NCBI GenBank assembly: GCA_002450755.1
Contig: DKAI01000003.1
Span: 1-5,995, forward strand
DNA: 5,995 nt
DNA from: Deltaproteobacteria bacterium UBA6930
GTDB taxonomy: Bacteria; Myxococcota_A; UBA9160; UBA6930
Direction of reading: 5' to 3'
The position numbers were made by a program, and so were the translations under genes. This document shows, piece by piece, positions 1 through 5,814 of the stretch; positions within the stretch are counted from its first letter, which is position 1; the number at the start of each line of letters is the position of its first letter. A model generated the notes under the pieces. It worked only from the letters and a program-made list of their open reading frames with translations. It made no database searches and was not told where the DNA came from.

Positions 1-213
1 CTTAGCGGGGCTCGTAGCTTTCTTCGCGGTGGTCTTCTTGGCGAGGCTCGTAGCTTTCTTCGCGGCGGCCTTCTTGGCGGGCTTTTTCTTGATAGGGGAG
101 GTCGCCTTTTTCGAAGAAGCCTTCTTTCTAGAGACCTTCTTCTTTTCAATTGTTTTATTTTGAGCCACTTTACGCCCTATTGAACTTCCCGTTTTTTTTC
201 GACTTGCGCTCAT
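1..213 (-). CDS. Lysine/alanine-rich histone H1-like protein (N-terminal part, cut by window edge)
   Basis: I read this directly on the minus strand. The ATG at 213-211 opens a frame of 71 codons with no stop before position 1, so the 3' part lies outside the window. The product begins MSASRKKTGSSIGRKVAQ and becomes almost entirely K, A, T, S and P, with KK pairs every few residues and a 12-residue repeat (AKKATSPAKKTT-like) from about residue 45. It has almost no acidic or large hydrophobic residues. This composition is typical of bacterial H1-like or AlgP-like tails, which are thought to bind DNA through charge. A chromatin-associated role is inference from composition alone. A good Shine-Dalgarno (AGGAG, 7 nt spacing) supports the start. 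It lies 330 nt downstream of the crotonase gene on the same strand and probably has its own promoter. The repeat part is more GC-rich than the surrounding DNA. Total length and any folded C-terminal domain cannot be seen. Confidence 0.82.
   Translation of the reverse strand, partial: MSASRKKTGSSIGRKVAQNKTIEKKKVSRKKASSKKATSPIKKKPAKKAAAKKATSLAKKTTAKKATSPAK
9..80 (-). repeat. 36-bp in-frame tandem repeat, two full copies plus part of a third
   Basis: Positions 9-44 and 45-80 match at 33 of 36 bases, and the first 21 bases (9-29 and 45-65) are identical. The unit length keeps the frame and encodes a 12-residue K/A/T/S/P block. Positions 1-8 resemble the end of a further copy (6 of 8 bases match 37-44), so the array probably continues beyond the left edge. 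Such repeats expand and contract by slippage, so tail length may vary between strains. Confidence 0.8.
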
Positions 214-543
214 TCTTTTGCTCCTGTAATGCCCACAGACGCTTATTCAGGAGCTCCTTAATCGTAGCGCTACGAAAGTTGCTCCTGCACGGGGGTTTAC
301 GGAGGACTTCAGCCGAGGCGGATAGCAAAGCCACCAAAATCCGCCAGTGCAAAGTCCCAAATTTGCAGAATGCAGAGGCCGGAAGGTTGAGCGGTTCCTG
401 AGACTTCCTATAAAAAACATCAAGAAATTGGAGTTTAAATCTCTTTTGGGATTCTCTGAAAAACAACGACACACTACAAACCGCTCTAATATCTAAAAAT
501 ATCGCTGAGTCGAAATATTCTTAAAAATCCTAGATTCAGTCTC
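214..543. other. Intergenic region between crotonase gene and lysine-rich protein gene
   Basis: I see no convincing gene in these 330 nt. Apparent reading frames here either overlap the lysine-rich gene in another frame or use GTG/TTG starts with no family resemblance. Two adjacent perfect palindromes occur upstream of the lysine-rich gene: a 10-mer centred on GAGCTC at 249-258 and a 14-mer, TCGTAGCGCTACGA, at 262-275. A weak bulged hairpin (AATATCG at 498-504 against CGAAATATT at 511-519) followed on the minus strand by a short T run could end crotonase transcription, but the stem is poor. No clear -35/-10 pair was found for the lysine-rich gene, although its promoter must lie here unless it is read through from the crotonase gene. 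Confidence 0.5.
221..225 (-). promoter_or_regulatory. Ribosome binding site of the lysine-rich protein gene
   Basis: On the minus strand AGGAG lies 7 nt before the ATG at 213. It is a near-ideal Shine-Dalgarno and is the main support for this start in a low-complexity gene. Confidence 0.75.
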
Positions 544-1395
544 TTACAGTTCTCGATCTCGAACCCATTTTAACATTTGTTGGAACTTCTCTGCGCCATC
601 CTGGAGGGTTGCATCGACGTCGGTTAACGATCCATAGAAGGTCTTCTCGGATGCATCTTCCATTTCCAACCCCTCCCGATAGGTAACCATACCCCCTTCA
701 TCAATTAGCTTCTTGTACCTCTTGACCATCACTGGGTGGTTGTTCGCAACCATCTGAGCGACTTCTACTGCCCTGTCATCTAGTTCTTGTCGTGAGGGTA
801 AAACCTGAGAGACAAGTCCCCAGGTTAGAGCCATCTCGGCATCGATAGGGTACGACGACATTGTCGCTAATTTTGCGTTGTTCGCACCACAAACATCCGC
901 AAGTCTCTGGGAAATCCGCCGTCCGGGATGAACCCCATATTTTGGATGATTATCCATAAAGACAGCTTCTTTTGAGGCCAACAAGAAGTCACAACAAAGA
1001 GCAACTTCAAAACCACCAGTAACCGCAGCTCCATTAATCGCTCCCACAATAGGGAAAGGACATTCCCACATTGCAAACCAACAATCGCCTTTTCGAGGCA
1101 CACCCTCGTCTATGTAATCTCCAGCGAGACTCGCGATATCAAGTCCAACTGCAAAAGAAATACCTTCAGCTCGCAAAATGACTGCACGAACCGAATCCAG
1201 GTTTGGATCTGGGTCAGCCATTGCGGTAATGGAATCAAATGCCTGAGCCAGGGCCGCCATCATCTCAACGCTCATGACGTTAAGGTCATCTGGGGTATTA
1301 ATCGTAACCGCAAGAACCCGCTCGTCATCAAGGAGCCGTTCCACAAGCACCTCATCGTAGCTTCCATAGGACCTGATTTTCTTTGATTTGATCAT
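544..1395 (-). CDS. Enoyl-CoA hydratase/isomerase (crotonase) family protein
   Basis: A 283-residue cytosolic protein of the crotonase fold, slightly longer than the usual 255-265 because of about 15 extra N-terminal residues. Visible family blocks are AVILRAEG-SFAVGLDIASL (71-90), the first oxyanion-hole strand, and NGAAVTGGFEVALCCD (121-136), carrying the second oxyanion glycine (G127) and the glutamate equivalent to rat hydratase Glu144 (E130). The usual PE(x)LG(x)xPGAGGTQRL block reads NHPKYGVHPGRRISQRL (149-165), so His150 stands where Glu164 is expected and the GAGG loop is changed. The acyl-CoA-binding fold is secure, but the reaction (hydratase, isomerase, hydrolase or other) is not. 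From memory, a subgroup annotated as enoyl-CoA hydratase has histidine at this position. ATG start, with CAAGGCG at 1407-1401 giving a usable SD 7 nt upstream. It is divergent from the cupin gene and has no acyl-CoA partner genes nearby. Confidence 0.9.
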   Translation of the reverse strand: MIKSKKIRSYGSYDEVLVERLLDDERVLAVTINTPDDLNVMSVEMMAALAQAFDSITAMADPDPNLDSVRAVILRAEGISFAVGLDIASLAGDYIDEGVPRKGDCWFAMWECPFPIVGAINGAAVTGGFEVALCCDFLLASKEAVFMDNHPKYGVHPGRRISQRLADVCGANNAKLATMSSYPIDAEMALTWGLVSQVLPSRQELDDRAVEVAQMVANNHPVMVKRYKKLIDEGGMVTYREGLEMEDASEKTFYGSLTDVDATLQDGAEKFQQMLKWVRDREL

Positions 1396-1643
1396 TATTT
1401 CGCCTTGTTTTTCAGTACCTTAGTATAGCTACTAAATCTTTTTTCTAGGTATAGCCGTACCAACTTAAGTAGACACCAGTACCTTGTTTCGCGCTAAGAT
1501 ACCGTAGAAACACGGACATACGCTCCTAGGTTTTTGTTCAGCTTTCTTGGGAACATTCGACTCTCAAGAAAAGAGGGCGAGCGAAGAGGTTGTTCCAGCT
1601 TCTGGAATGCCATTAATCTGGCAGGCGGCACTTACTTTACGGA
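1396..1643. promoter_or_regulatory. Divergent intergenic region between crotonase and cupin genes
   Basis: These 248 nt must hold the start signals of both divergent genes, but neither promoter is clear. For the crotonase gene the best -10 is TATACT on the minus strand (1427-1422), inside a loose dyad TAGT-N6-ACTA (1421-1434), with no matching -35. The 9-mer CAGTACCTT occurs at 1413-1421 and again at 1477-1485. On the cupin side there is an inverted repeat, TTCCAG-N3-CTGGAA (1593-1607), ending 36 nt before the cupin ATG, which could be a small operator. All of these are short enough to arise by chance. Confidence 0.3.
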
Positions 1644-2024
1644 ATGGATTTTTATCGGATGTCAACTTCAGAAGACCTGGAAATCACAGTTTTAAAGGGT
1701 TTTTTTTCAAGTCGCTCCGCTGTTTTTCGCGATCTCGCGATAACCGGGTTTTGGCCATTGACCCTCGTCACAAACAACTCGACAACGCAACCCGCGCATT
1801 ATCACGACCTTGACTCTCATGCGTACATCATGGACGGAAAAGTCGTTATTGAAGATGTGAGGAGACGGACGAAGTACGACTTAGAGCCAGGCGACAAAGC
1901 CATCATCCCGGCCTACACAGTTCACTTAGAAACTGAGGCAAGTAGTCGTGTTACTTACATAATTTCAATTCCCGAAGCACGGAGCCTTAAAGAATTTCTA
2001 CCGGCACTGCGAAAAAAGGAGTAA
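1644..2024 (+). CDS. Small single-domain cupin protein
   Basis: A protein of 126 residues, or 121 if the second ATG at 1659 is used. There is no signal peptide or membrane segment, so it is probably cytosolic. The cupin core runs from about residue 38 to 110. Motif 1 is PAHYHDLDSHAYIMDG (50-65), with the metal-type HxH at His52/His54. The usual glutamate is absent, and Ser58 or His59 sits near its place. Motif 2 is PGDKAIIPAYTVH (82-94), with His94 as the third likely ligand. Three histidines are therefore available to bind a metal. Cupins of this size include dioxygenases, isomerases, sugar-binding and sensor proteins, and the sequence does not choose among them. The start is uncertain: GGA touches the 1644 ATG, the 1659 ATG has only GGA 10 nt upstream, and an in-frame stop at 1614-1616 excludes a longer form. 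It lies upstream of the DUF4399 gene, which has its own promoter, so the two need not be linked. Confidence 0.75.
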   Translation: MDFYRMSTSEDLEITVLKGFFSSRSAVFRDLAITGFWPLTLVTNNSTTQPAHYHDLDSHAYIMDGKVVIEDVRRRTKYDLEPGDKAIIPAYTVHLETEASSRVTYIISIPEARSLKEFLPALRKKE

Positions 2025-2067
2025 CTCCCAACGGCCCATTTTTAACCATCACAGAATTTGTGCTTAT

Positions 2068-2096
2068 TTGACATAATATATATTATCGGAGATAAT
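2068..2096 (+). promoter_or_regulatory. Near-consensus sigma-70 promoter of the DUF4399 gene
   Basis: A perfect -35 hexamer, TTGACA, at 2068-2073 is followed after exactly 17 nt by GATAAT (5 of 6 to the -10 consensus) at 2091-2096. Transcription would begin near 2103, leaving a leader of about 37 nt before the ATG at 2140. It is the only clear promoter in the window. The spacer and -10 box are built from the AT repeat described separately, which suggests that a repressor may control it. Confidence 0.7.
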
Positions 2097-2103
2097 ATAT
2101 ATT
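2073..2103. repeat. AT-rich double repeat overlapping the promoter, possible operator
   Basis: The 12-mer ATAATATATATT occurs at 2073-2084 and again at 2092-2103, 19 bp apart, or a little under two helical turns. The same DNA is an inverted repeat with 13-bp perfect arms (2075-2087 and 2091-2103) around GGA. The left element is also part of a 14-bp perfect palindrome, ATAATATATATTAT, at 2073-2086. The dyad covers the spacer and -10 of the promoter, which is where a repressor would block RNA polymerase. As RNA it would be a weak AU-only hairpin without a following T run, so a terminator is less likely. No known regulator is recognised. Confidence 0.6.
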
Positions 2104-2139
2104 GTTTAAGAAACACCAAGAACGGCCTATCCTGCCGTA

Positions 2140-2601
2140 ATGTCCTACTTTTCCACTACAAGACAAAATTCTGCCATCAGAGCGACCCTGCTTTTCGTCG
2201 TAATTACCCTCGCTAACCCTGGGAATGCGAACCCTGAGAAAACCCCCGAAAAATCGAACGAACGAGCCAATGTCTATTTCATTTCTCCGGCGCCTGACTC
2301 GGTAATCCCCAGTCCCGTAACAGTGCGTTTCGGTTTAAGGCACATGGGGATTGCGCCGGCTGGAATCGCATTTCCCATGACTGGCCACCATCACCTCTTA
2401 GTTGATCAAGAAGTACCTACAGACCTCACGCTTCCCCTGCCAAGTACCAAAAAGATCCTTCATTTTGGCAAAGGTCAAACTGAAGTGGAGCTAGCTCTGC
2501 CACCCGGGAAACACCGGCTGCAACTTCTCCTAGGCGACCACCTCCACAGACCTCATAAACCACCCGTCCTTTCGGAACCAATACATATAACGGTTCAGTA
2601 A
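2140..2601 (+). CDS. Exported histidine-rich DUF4399 domain protein
   Basis: A 153-residue protein with an N-terminal signal peptide: basic residues R8 and R14, a hydrophobic stretch at about 15-25, and a likely signal peptidase I site after GNA (residue 30). It should be periplasmic or secreted. The mature part has the DUF4399 pattern: NVYFISPAPDSVIPSPVTVRFGL (44-66), then MGIAPAGI (69-76), TGHHHLLVD (81-89), LHFGKGQTEVELALPPGKH (107-125), LQLLLGDHLHRPHKPP (127-142) and a final SEPIHITV strand. The biochemical role of the family is unknown to me. The strand pattern suggests a small beta-sandwich. Histidine clusters at 83-85, 108, 134, 136 and 139 could bind metal (inference). The start is the only suitable ATG before the signal peptide, and no good SD precedes it. 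A strong promoter with an operator-like repeat lies upstream, and the gene converges on the TPR gene 62 nt downstream. Confidence 0.88.
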   Translation: MSYFSTTRQNSAIRATLLFVVITLANPGNANPEKTPEKSNERANVYFISPAPDSVIPSPVTVRFGLRHMGIAPAGIAFPMTGHHHLLVDQEVPTDLTLPLPSTKKILHFGKGQTEVELALPPGKHRLQLLLGDHLHRPHKPPVLSEPIHITVQ

Positions 2602-2663
2602 GTTCCTCTGATGAGGAGGAATAAGGGCCGGACTGCAAATTGCAACAAAAGCCCAGCCGTGCG

Positions 2664-3407
2664 TCACTGAGTCTTGCGTACTAAGAGACTTAACCTGTGT
2701 CTTACATGGGGCAGCAGCTGGAAGTCTGGCGCTTCGCTTTCGAGCCTCAAAAAGAAGGCCACTGCTCTTTGATCGTCTCCAGCCTCAGCCGATACTCTGG
2801 CAGCTTCACCTAACGCCTCAAATCGCGCTGGAAAGGCTTTCTCCAAACTAGCTAGCTCGTACTCAGCTGCTGCAGACTTTAGCTCTCCAGAGGCTTCCAA
2901 TAAACCCGCCAGTCGCATTGAAACAAGTGCTCTGAGAGAAGCCTTTGAGCTTGCCGTCTTTGCCTTCCGTAACAATTCGATTCCATGCGGAATTCCTTCT
3001 AATTCGACGCTAATTGTTGCAGCCTCAAGCAATGCTTGTACACCAGCCGTAGTTCGCGGATAATCCTCTGCGACTTTCTGGAATTTAGGAAGGTACTCCT
3101 CTTGAACATTCCGGTGGACCTTGGGATCTGCTGCCACGGATTCCCTAAAGATTCCGGGTGCTGACCCGGAATCTCGAAAATAGTCCCGTTGGATAGCTGC
3201 AACTTGGAAAGAGGCTTCTTCTTCTTTCTCTTTCTTTTGGTGAAGAAAGACTCCCACACTCCCAACAATTGCCAAAAAACCGATCACTGTACCTAAGAAC
3301 ATTGATGGTCTGGCAGAAATACCATCTGCGATTCTGTCAAAGATTGTCTCTATACCCTCGAGTGTTTCCTCTGCTGGAGCTGAATCGGGATTTCGCTTTC
3401 TCGCCAT
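2664..3407 (-). CDS. YfgM-like single-pass membrane protein with TPR-like helices
   Basis: A 247-residue protein. A hydrophilic, basic N-terminus (MARKRNP...) precedes one transmembrane segment at about 36-56 (MFLGTVIGFLAIVGSVGVFL), then a charged KKEKEEE stretch and an alpha-helical region to the end. From about residue 104 the helices follow a TPR-like pattern (EEYLPKFQKVAEDYP, then GVQALLEAATISVELEG, SMRLAGLLEASGELKSAAAEYE and ALGEAARVSAEAGDDQRAVAFF). The topology fits YfgM-type proteins: N-terminus in, with the repeat domain in the periplasm. In E. coli YfgM is an ancillary partner of the Sec translocon and the chaperone PpiD. Family membership rests on architecture and on its place next to der (in E. 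coli yfgM is near bamB-der), so the function is inferred. ATG start, with GGAAGG at 3418-3413 and 5 nt spacing. It is last in the mutL-miaA-der operon, 60 nt after der. Confidence 0.72.
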   Translation of the reverse strand: MARKRNPDSAPAEETLEGIETIFDRIADGISARPSMFLGTVIGFLAIVGSVGVFLHQKKEKEEEASFQVAAIQRDYFRDSGSAPGIFRESVAADPKVHRNVQEEYLPKFQKVAEDYPRTTAGVQALLEAATISVELEGIPHGIELLRKAKTASSKASLRALVSMRLAGLLEASGELKSAAAEYELASLEKAFPARFEALGEAARVSAEAGDDQRAVAFFLRLESEAPDFQLLPHVRHRLSLLVRKTQ

Positions 3408-3467
3408 AAGTACCTTCCAAATGTGTTGCTGGAGTGATCCTTCTCTGCAACAACGGATTATTGAGAC

Positions 3468-4808
3468 TCAATCGTGCCTGCGGGAGCGTAATGTTATTTT
3501 GATCGGTACTCCACTTTCCGAAAATACCTCTCGATAACGATTCTCCAAAAACCTTATATAACTCGCTTTTATTGCTCGAGGTTCACTGCAAAAAACCGAA
3601 ATCCTCGGCGGATTTACTCCTGTTTGTGTTGCATAAAAAAACTTGACTGGCTTCTTTCTTGGGCCGCGCTGTGCCATCGCTGGTTCATGCCTCTTCACTA
3701 CATCCTCCAACCAACGATTCAACTCTGGTGTCGCCACGTGTTTCCGTGAGGCCTTAGCAAGCCGATCAATCACACTATAAATCCGATTACATCCCTTCCC
3801 AGTTAATGCTGAAATTCGAATTGTTTCGTGTGAACCGAATGCTCTGAGACGCCTCGCCAATTCATCGAAAAGTCGTCCTTTTTCGATTTCGCTCGATTGT
3901 TTCATTAAGTCCCATTTATTCAACAGGACTCCCACCGCGCACCCCCTCTCCTGCGCCAAGCCAAGGACTCGAGCGTCCTGTTCCGTTATGCCAGTCTCTG
4001 CATCTAATATAACAAGAGCGATTTCGGCGCGTTCGAGCGCCCGCAAGGACATAATCGCGCTTCCTCGTTCAGCTAACCTGGAACGCCGTCCGGGTTTTCG
4101 TATTCCTGCCGTATCTACAAAAAGATAACTTCGCCCTTCATTCTGCACTTCAACATCTATCGCATCGCGAGTAGTTCCCGGCTCGTTCGATACGACAACT
4201 CTATCGGAACCAAGAATCCGATTTAGTAGCGAACTTTTACCAACATTAGGCCTTCCTACGAGTGCTACTCGAGGAACAATCGCACTTTCTTTCTCAGAAG
4301 GTTTAGGCTCCGGAAGATCCTTCGCTAAAGCCTCAAGAGGTGCCCAAACGCCTCTTCCATGTGCACCAGAAACTGGCCATACATGCTCAAAGCCAAGTTC
4401 ATAAAAATCGGCAGATTTTACGTCGTGTGCTGGCACATCTAACTTGTTCACCAAGAGAGAAACCGGTTTCGCACTCTTGCGAAGTTCCTGGGCTACCGCT
4501 TCGTCCTCAGGACTCACACCATCGCGACCGTCTAGTACAAATAGAACCGCCGAAGCACTCAAGACCGCCTCTCTAGCTTGCTTTTGTACGTCCCTATCGA
4601 TATCGCTCGAAAAATCAAAATCTAATCCGGCCGTGTCAACAAGCAGAACCTTTTTATCCGCTACTTGGATTTCAGCTACAACCCTGTCACGGGTAATGCC
4701 AGGCTCGTCAGCAACAAGGGATCTCCTAAAACCCGTGTATCTGTTAAACAGGGTCGACTTGCCAACATTCGGGCGACCAACAATTGCTATAATAGGAAGT
4801 TCATTCAC
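3468..4808 (-). CDS. der: Ribosome-assembly GTPase Der (EngA)
   Basis: A 446-residue, essential-type GTPase that acts in 50S subunit assembly and has two consecutive G domains. Domain 1: P-loop GRPNVGKST (11-19), DTAG (58-61), NKLD (121-124), VSGAHGRG (146-153). Domain 2: GRPNVGKSS (185-193), DTAG (232-235), NKWD (297-300), SALTGKG (333-339). The KH-like C-terminal domain runs from about 355 to 446 (KFFYATQTGVNPPRISVF, then SYIRFLENRYREVF) and ends in a basic RSRRHD tail. Length and motif order are normal for the family, and every nucleotide-binding motif is intact. The start is GTG. No ATG or other start codon lies in the 32 nt after the miaA stop, and only a weak GAG lies 9 nt upstream, so translation may be modest or coupled to miaA. 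Confidence 0.97.
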   Translation of the reverse strand: MNELPIIAIVGRPNVGKSTLFNRYTGFRRSLVADEPGITRDRVVAEIQVADKKVLLVDTAGLDFDFSSDIDRDVQKQAREAVLSASAVLFVLDGRDGVSPEDEAVAQELRKSAKPVSLLVNKLDVPAHDVKSADFYELGFEHVWPVSGAHGRGVWAPLEALAKDLPEPKPSEKESAIVPRVALVGRPNVGKSSLLNRILGSDRVVVSNEPGTTRDAIDVEVQNEGRSYLFVDTAGIRKPGRRSRLAERGSAIMSLRALERAEIALVILDAETGITEQDARVLGLAQERGCAVGVLLNKWDLMKQSSEIEKGRLFDELARRLRAFGSHETIRISALTGKGCNRIYSVIDRLAKASRKHVATPELNRWLEDVVKRHEPAMAQRGPRKKPVKFFYATQTGVNPPRISVFCSEPRAIKASYIRFLENRYREVFSESGVPIKITLRSRRHD

Positions 4809-4840
4809 GAATAATAACTCACGCTTACAGGGTGGATAAG

Positions 4841-5803
4841 TTAAAGATTATCTGGAGGCTTTGCTGACGCCAGAAAGCTCTTTACATGAGAGAAGATCGT
4901 CTTTTTATCCATCGGAGAAACCCAGACTGCCCCAGTTATGCCTCGAAACCACGTTCTTTGTCTTCTGGCGTACTGCCGAGTATCCCGAACCATCGCATCA
5001 CAGACATTTGACATCGTATCCCTGCCTTCGATAACCAATTGCATATGTCGATATCCTATAGACTTCATACAAGCAAGTTCAGGTCCGAAACCTTTCTTTC
5101 TTAAAGCACGCACTTCTCGCAAAAGCCCTCTTTCGATCATCGTGTCGCATCTTTCCTTTATTTTCTCTCTGAGAAATTCTCTACCCGGATCAACAACTAG
5201 GTAAAGTACGCGAAAACGATTATGAATAGGCGTCTGAAGTTCGCGTAACTTAACAAACCCAACACCTGTAGTGTGTAACACTTCAAGAGCCCTGATTGTT
5301 CTTTGTAAGTCATTAGGATGGATCGATTTAGCTGAATCCGGATCGTCTTGTAGCAAGCGGCGATAAAGGACTTCAGAATCGCCGTTTGCTACTCCGACTC
5401 TATATTCAGTTTCTAACGATGAGCGATATTCTGCGTCGCGCCCGGGGCTCTGTATCAAGCCTTGGAGAAAGGCCTTGATGTACAAACCGGTGCCGCCTGT
5501 CAAAAAAGGAACTCGCCCGCGACTTTCTAGTTGAGATACTACTTCTTCGGCCTTAAGCGCATATTTCCCAGCGTTAAAAATCTCTCGTGGCGAAACAAAG
5601 CTCAGCAGATGGTGCGGAACTTCTGCCAATTGATCTGGCGAAGGTTTTGCTGTTCCAATATCTAGATACTGATAGACCTGCATGGAATCGGCATTCACTA
5701 TCTCGCCCGAAAAATTTTTGGCGAGATCAATTGCCACTTGAGTCTTACCCGCTCCAGTCGGTCCTGTAATGACGACTACGGAAATGTGCTCCTCTTCTGC
5801 CAT
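4841..5803 (-). CDS. miaA: tRNA dimethylallyltransferase MiaA
   Basis: A 320-residue enzyme that transfers a dimethylallyl group from DMAPP to N6 of A37 in tRNAs reading UNN codons, the first step towards ms2i6A. Visible motifs are the P-loop GPTGAGKT (14-21), NADSMQVY (37-44) with the family's catalytic aspartate (D39), DIGTAKP (48-54), VPHHL (62-66), GGTGLY (103-108), IHPNDLQRTIRALE (161-174), MKSIGYRH (246-253) and RDTRQYARRQRTWFRG (273-288), which contacts tRNA. Length and motif order are normal. ATG start with AGGA 7 nt upstream. The mutL stop overlaps that SD, so the two are likely translationally coupled. The mutL-miaA pairing is common in bacteria. No hfq follows here; der does. Confidence 0.97.
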   Translation of the reverse strand: MAEEEHISVVVITGPTGAGKTQVAIDLAKNFSGEIVNADSMQVYQYLDIGTAKPSPDQLAEVPHHLLSFVSPREIFNAGKYALKAEEVVSQLESRGRVPFLTGGTGLYIKAFLQGLIQSPGRDAEYRSSLETEYRVGVANGDSEVLYRRLLQDDPDSAKSIHPNDLQRTIRALEVLHTTGVGFVKLRELQTPIHNRFRVLYLVVDPGREFLREKIKERCDTMIERGLLREVRALRKKGFGPELACMKSIGYRHMQLVIEGRDTMSNVCDAMVRDTRQYARRQRTWFRGITGAVWVSPMDKKTIFSHVKSFLASAKPPDNL

Positions 5804-5810
5804 AATTGAA

Positions 5811-5814
5811 TCCT
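5811..5814 (-). promoter_or_regulatory. miaA ribosome binding site overlapping the mutL stop
   Basis: AGGA lies 7 nt before the miaA ATG and shares bases with the TAG stop of mutL (5815-5813). A ribosome finishing mutL therefore uncovers or directly feeds the miaA start. Confidence 0.7.

Noticed and set aside
170..472. A 100-codon open frame on the minus strand between the crotonase and lysine-rich genes.
   Set aside because: It starts with GTG, overlaps the well-supported lysine-rich gene in another frame, and its product shows no recognisable domain.
1547..1813. An open frame upstream of and overlapping the cupin gene, which could suggest a frameshifted longer cupin.
   Set aside because: It begins at TTG, shows no cupin or other family features, and the cupin frame alone already contains the complete core domain.
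2075..2103. The AT inverted repeat read as a terminator for the cupin gene.
   Set aside because: The stem is AT-only and is followed by GTTTAAG rather than a T run; its exact overlap with a consensus promoter fits an operator better.
2603..2621. TTCCTC-N7-GAGGAA hairpin just after the DUF4399 stop, a possible bidirectional terminator.
   Set aside because: The stem is short and no T run follows it on either strand.
3424..3452. TGTTGC-N17-GCAACA inverted repeat between der and the TPR gene, a possible terminator or internal regulatory hairpin.
   Set aside because: The stem is only 6 bp with a 17-nt loop and no T run, and the downstream gene has a good SD, so co-transcription is more likely.
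4340..4839. Plus-strand open frames of 78 and 131 codons across der.
   Set aside because: They lie wholly or almost wholly antisense to the intact der gene and have no family features.
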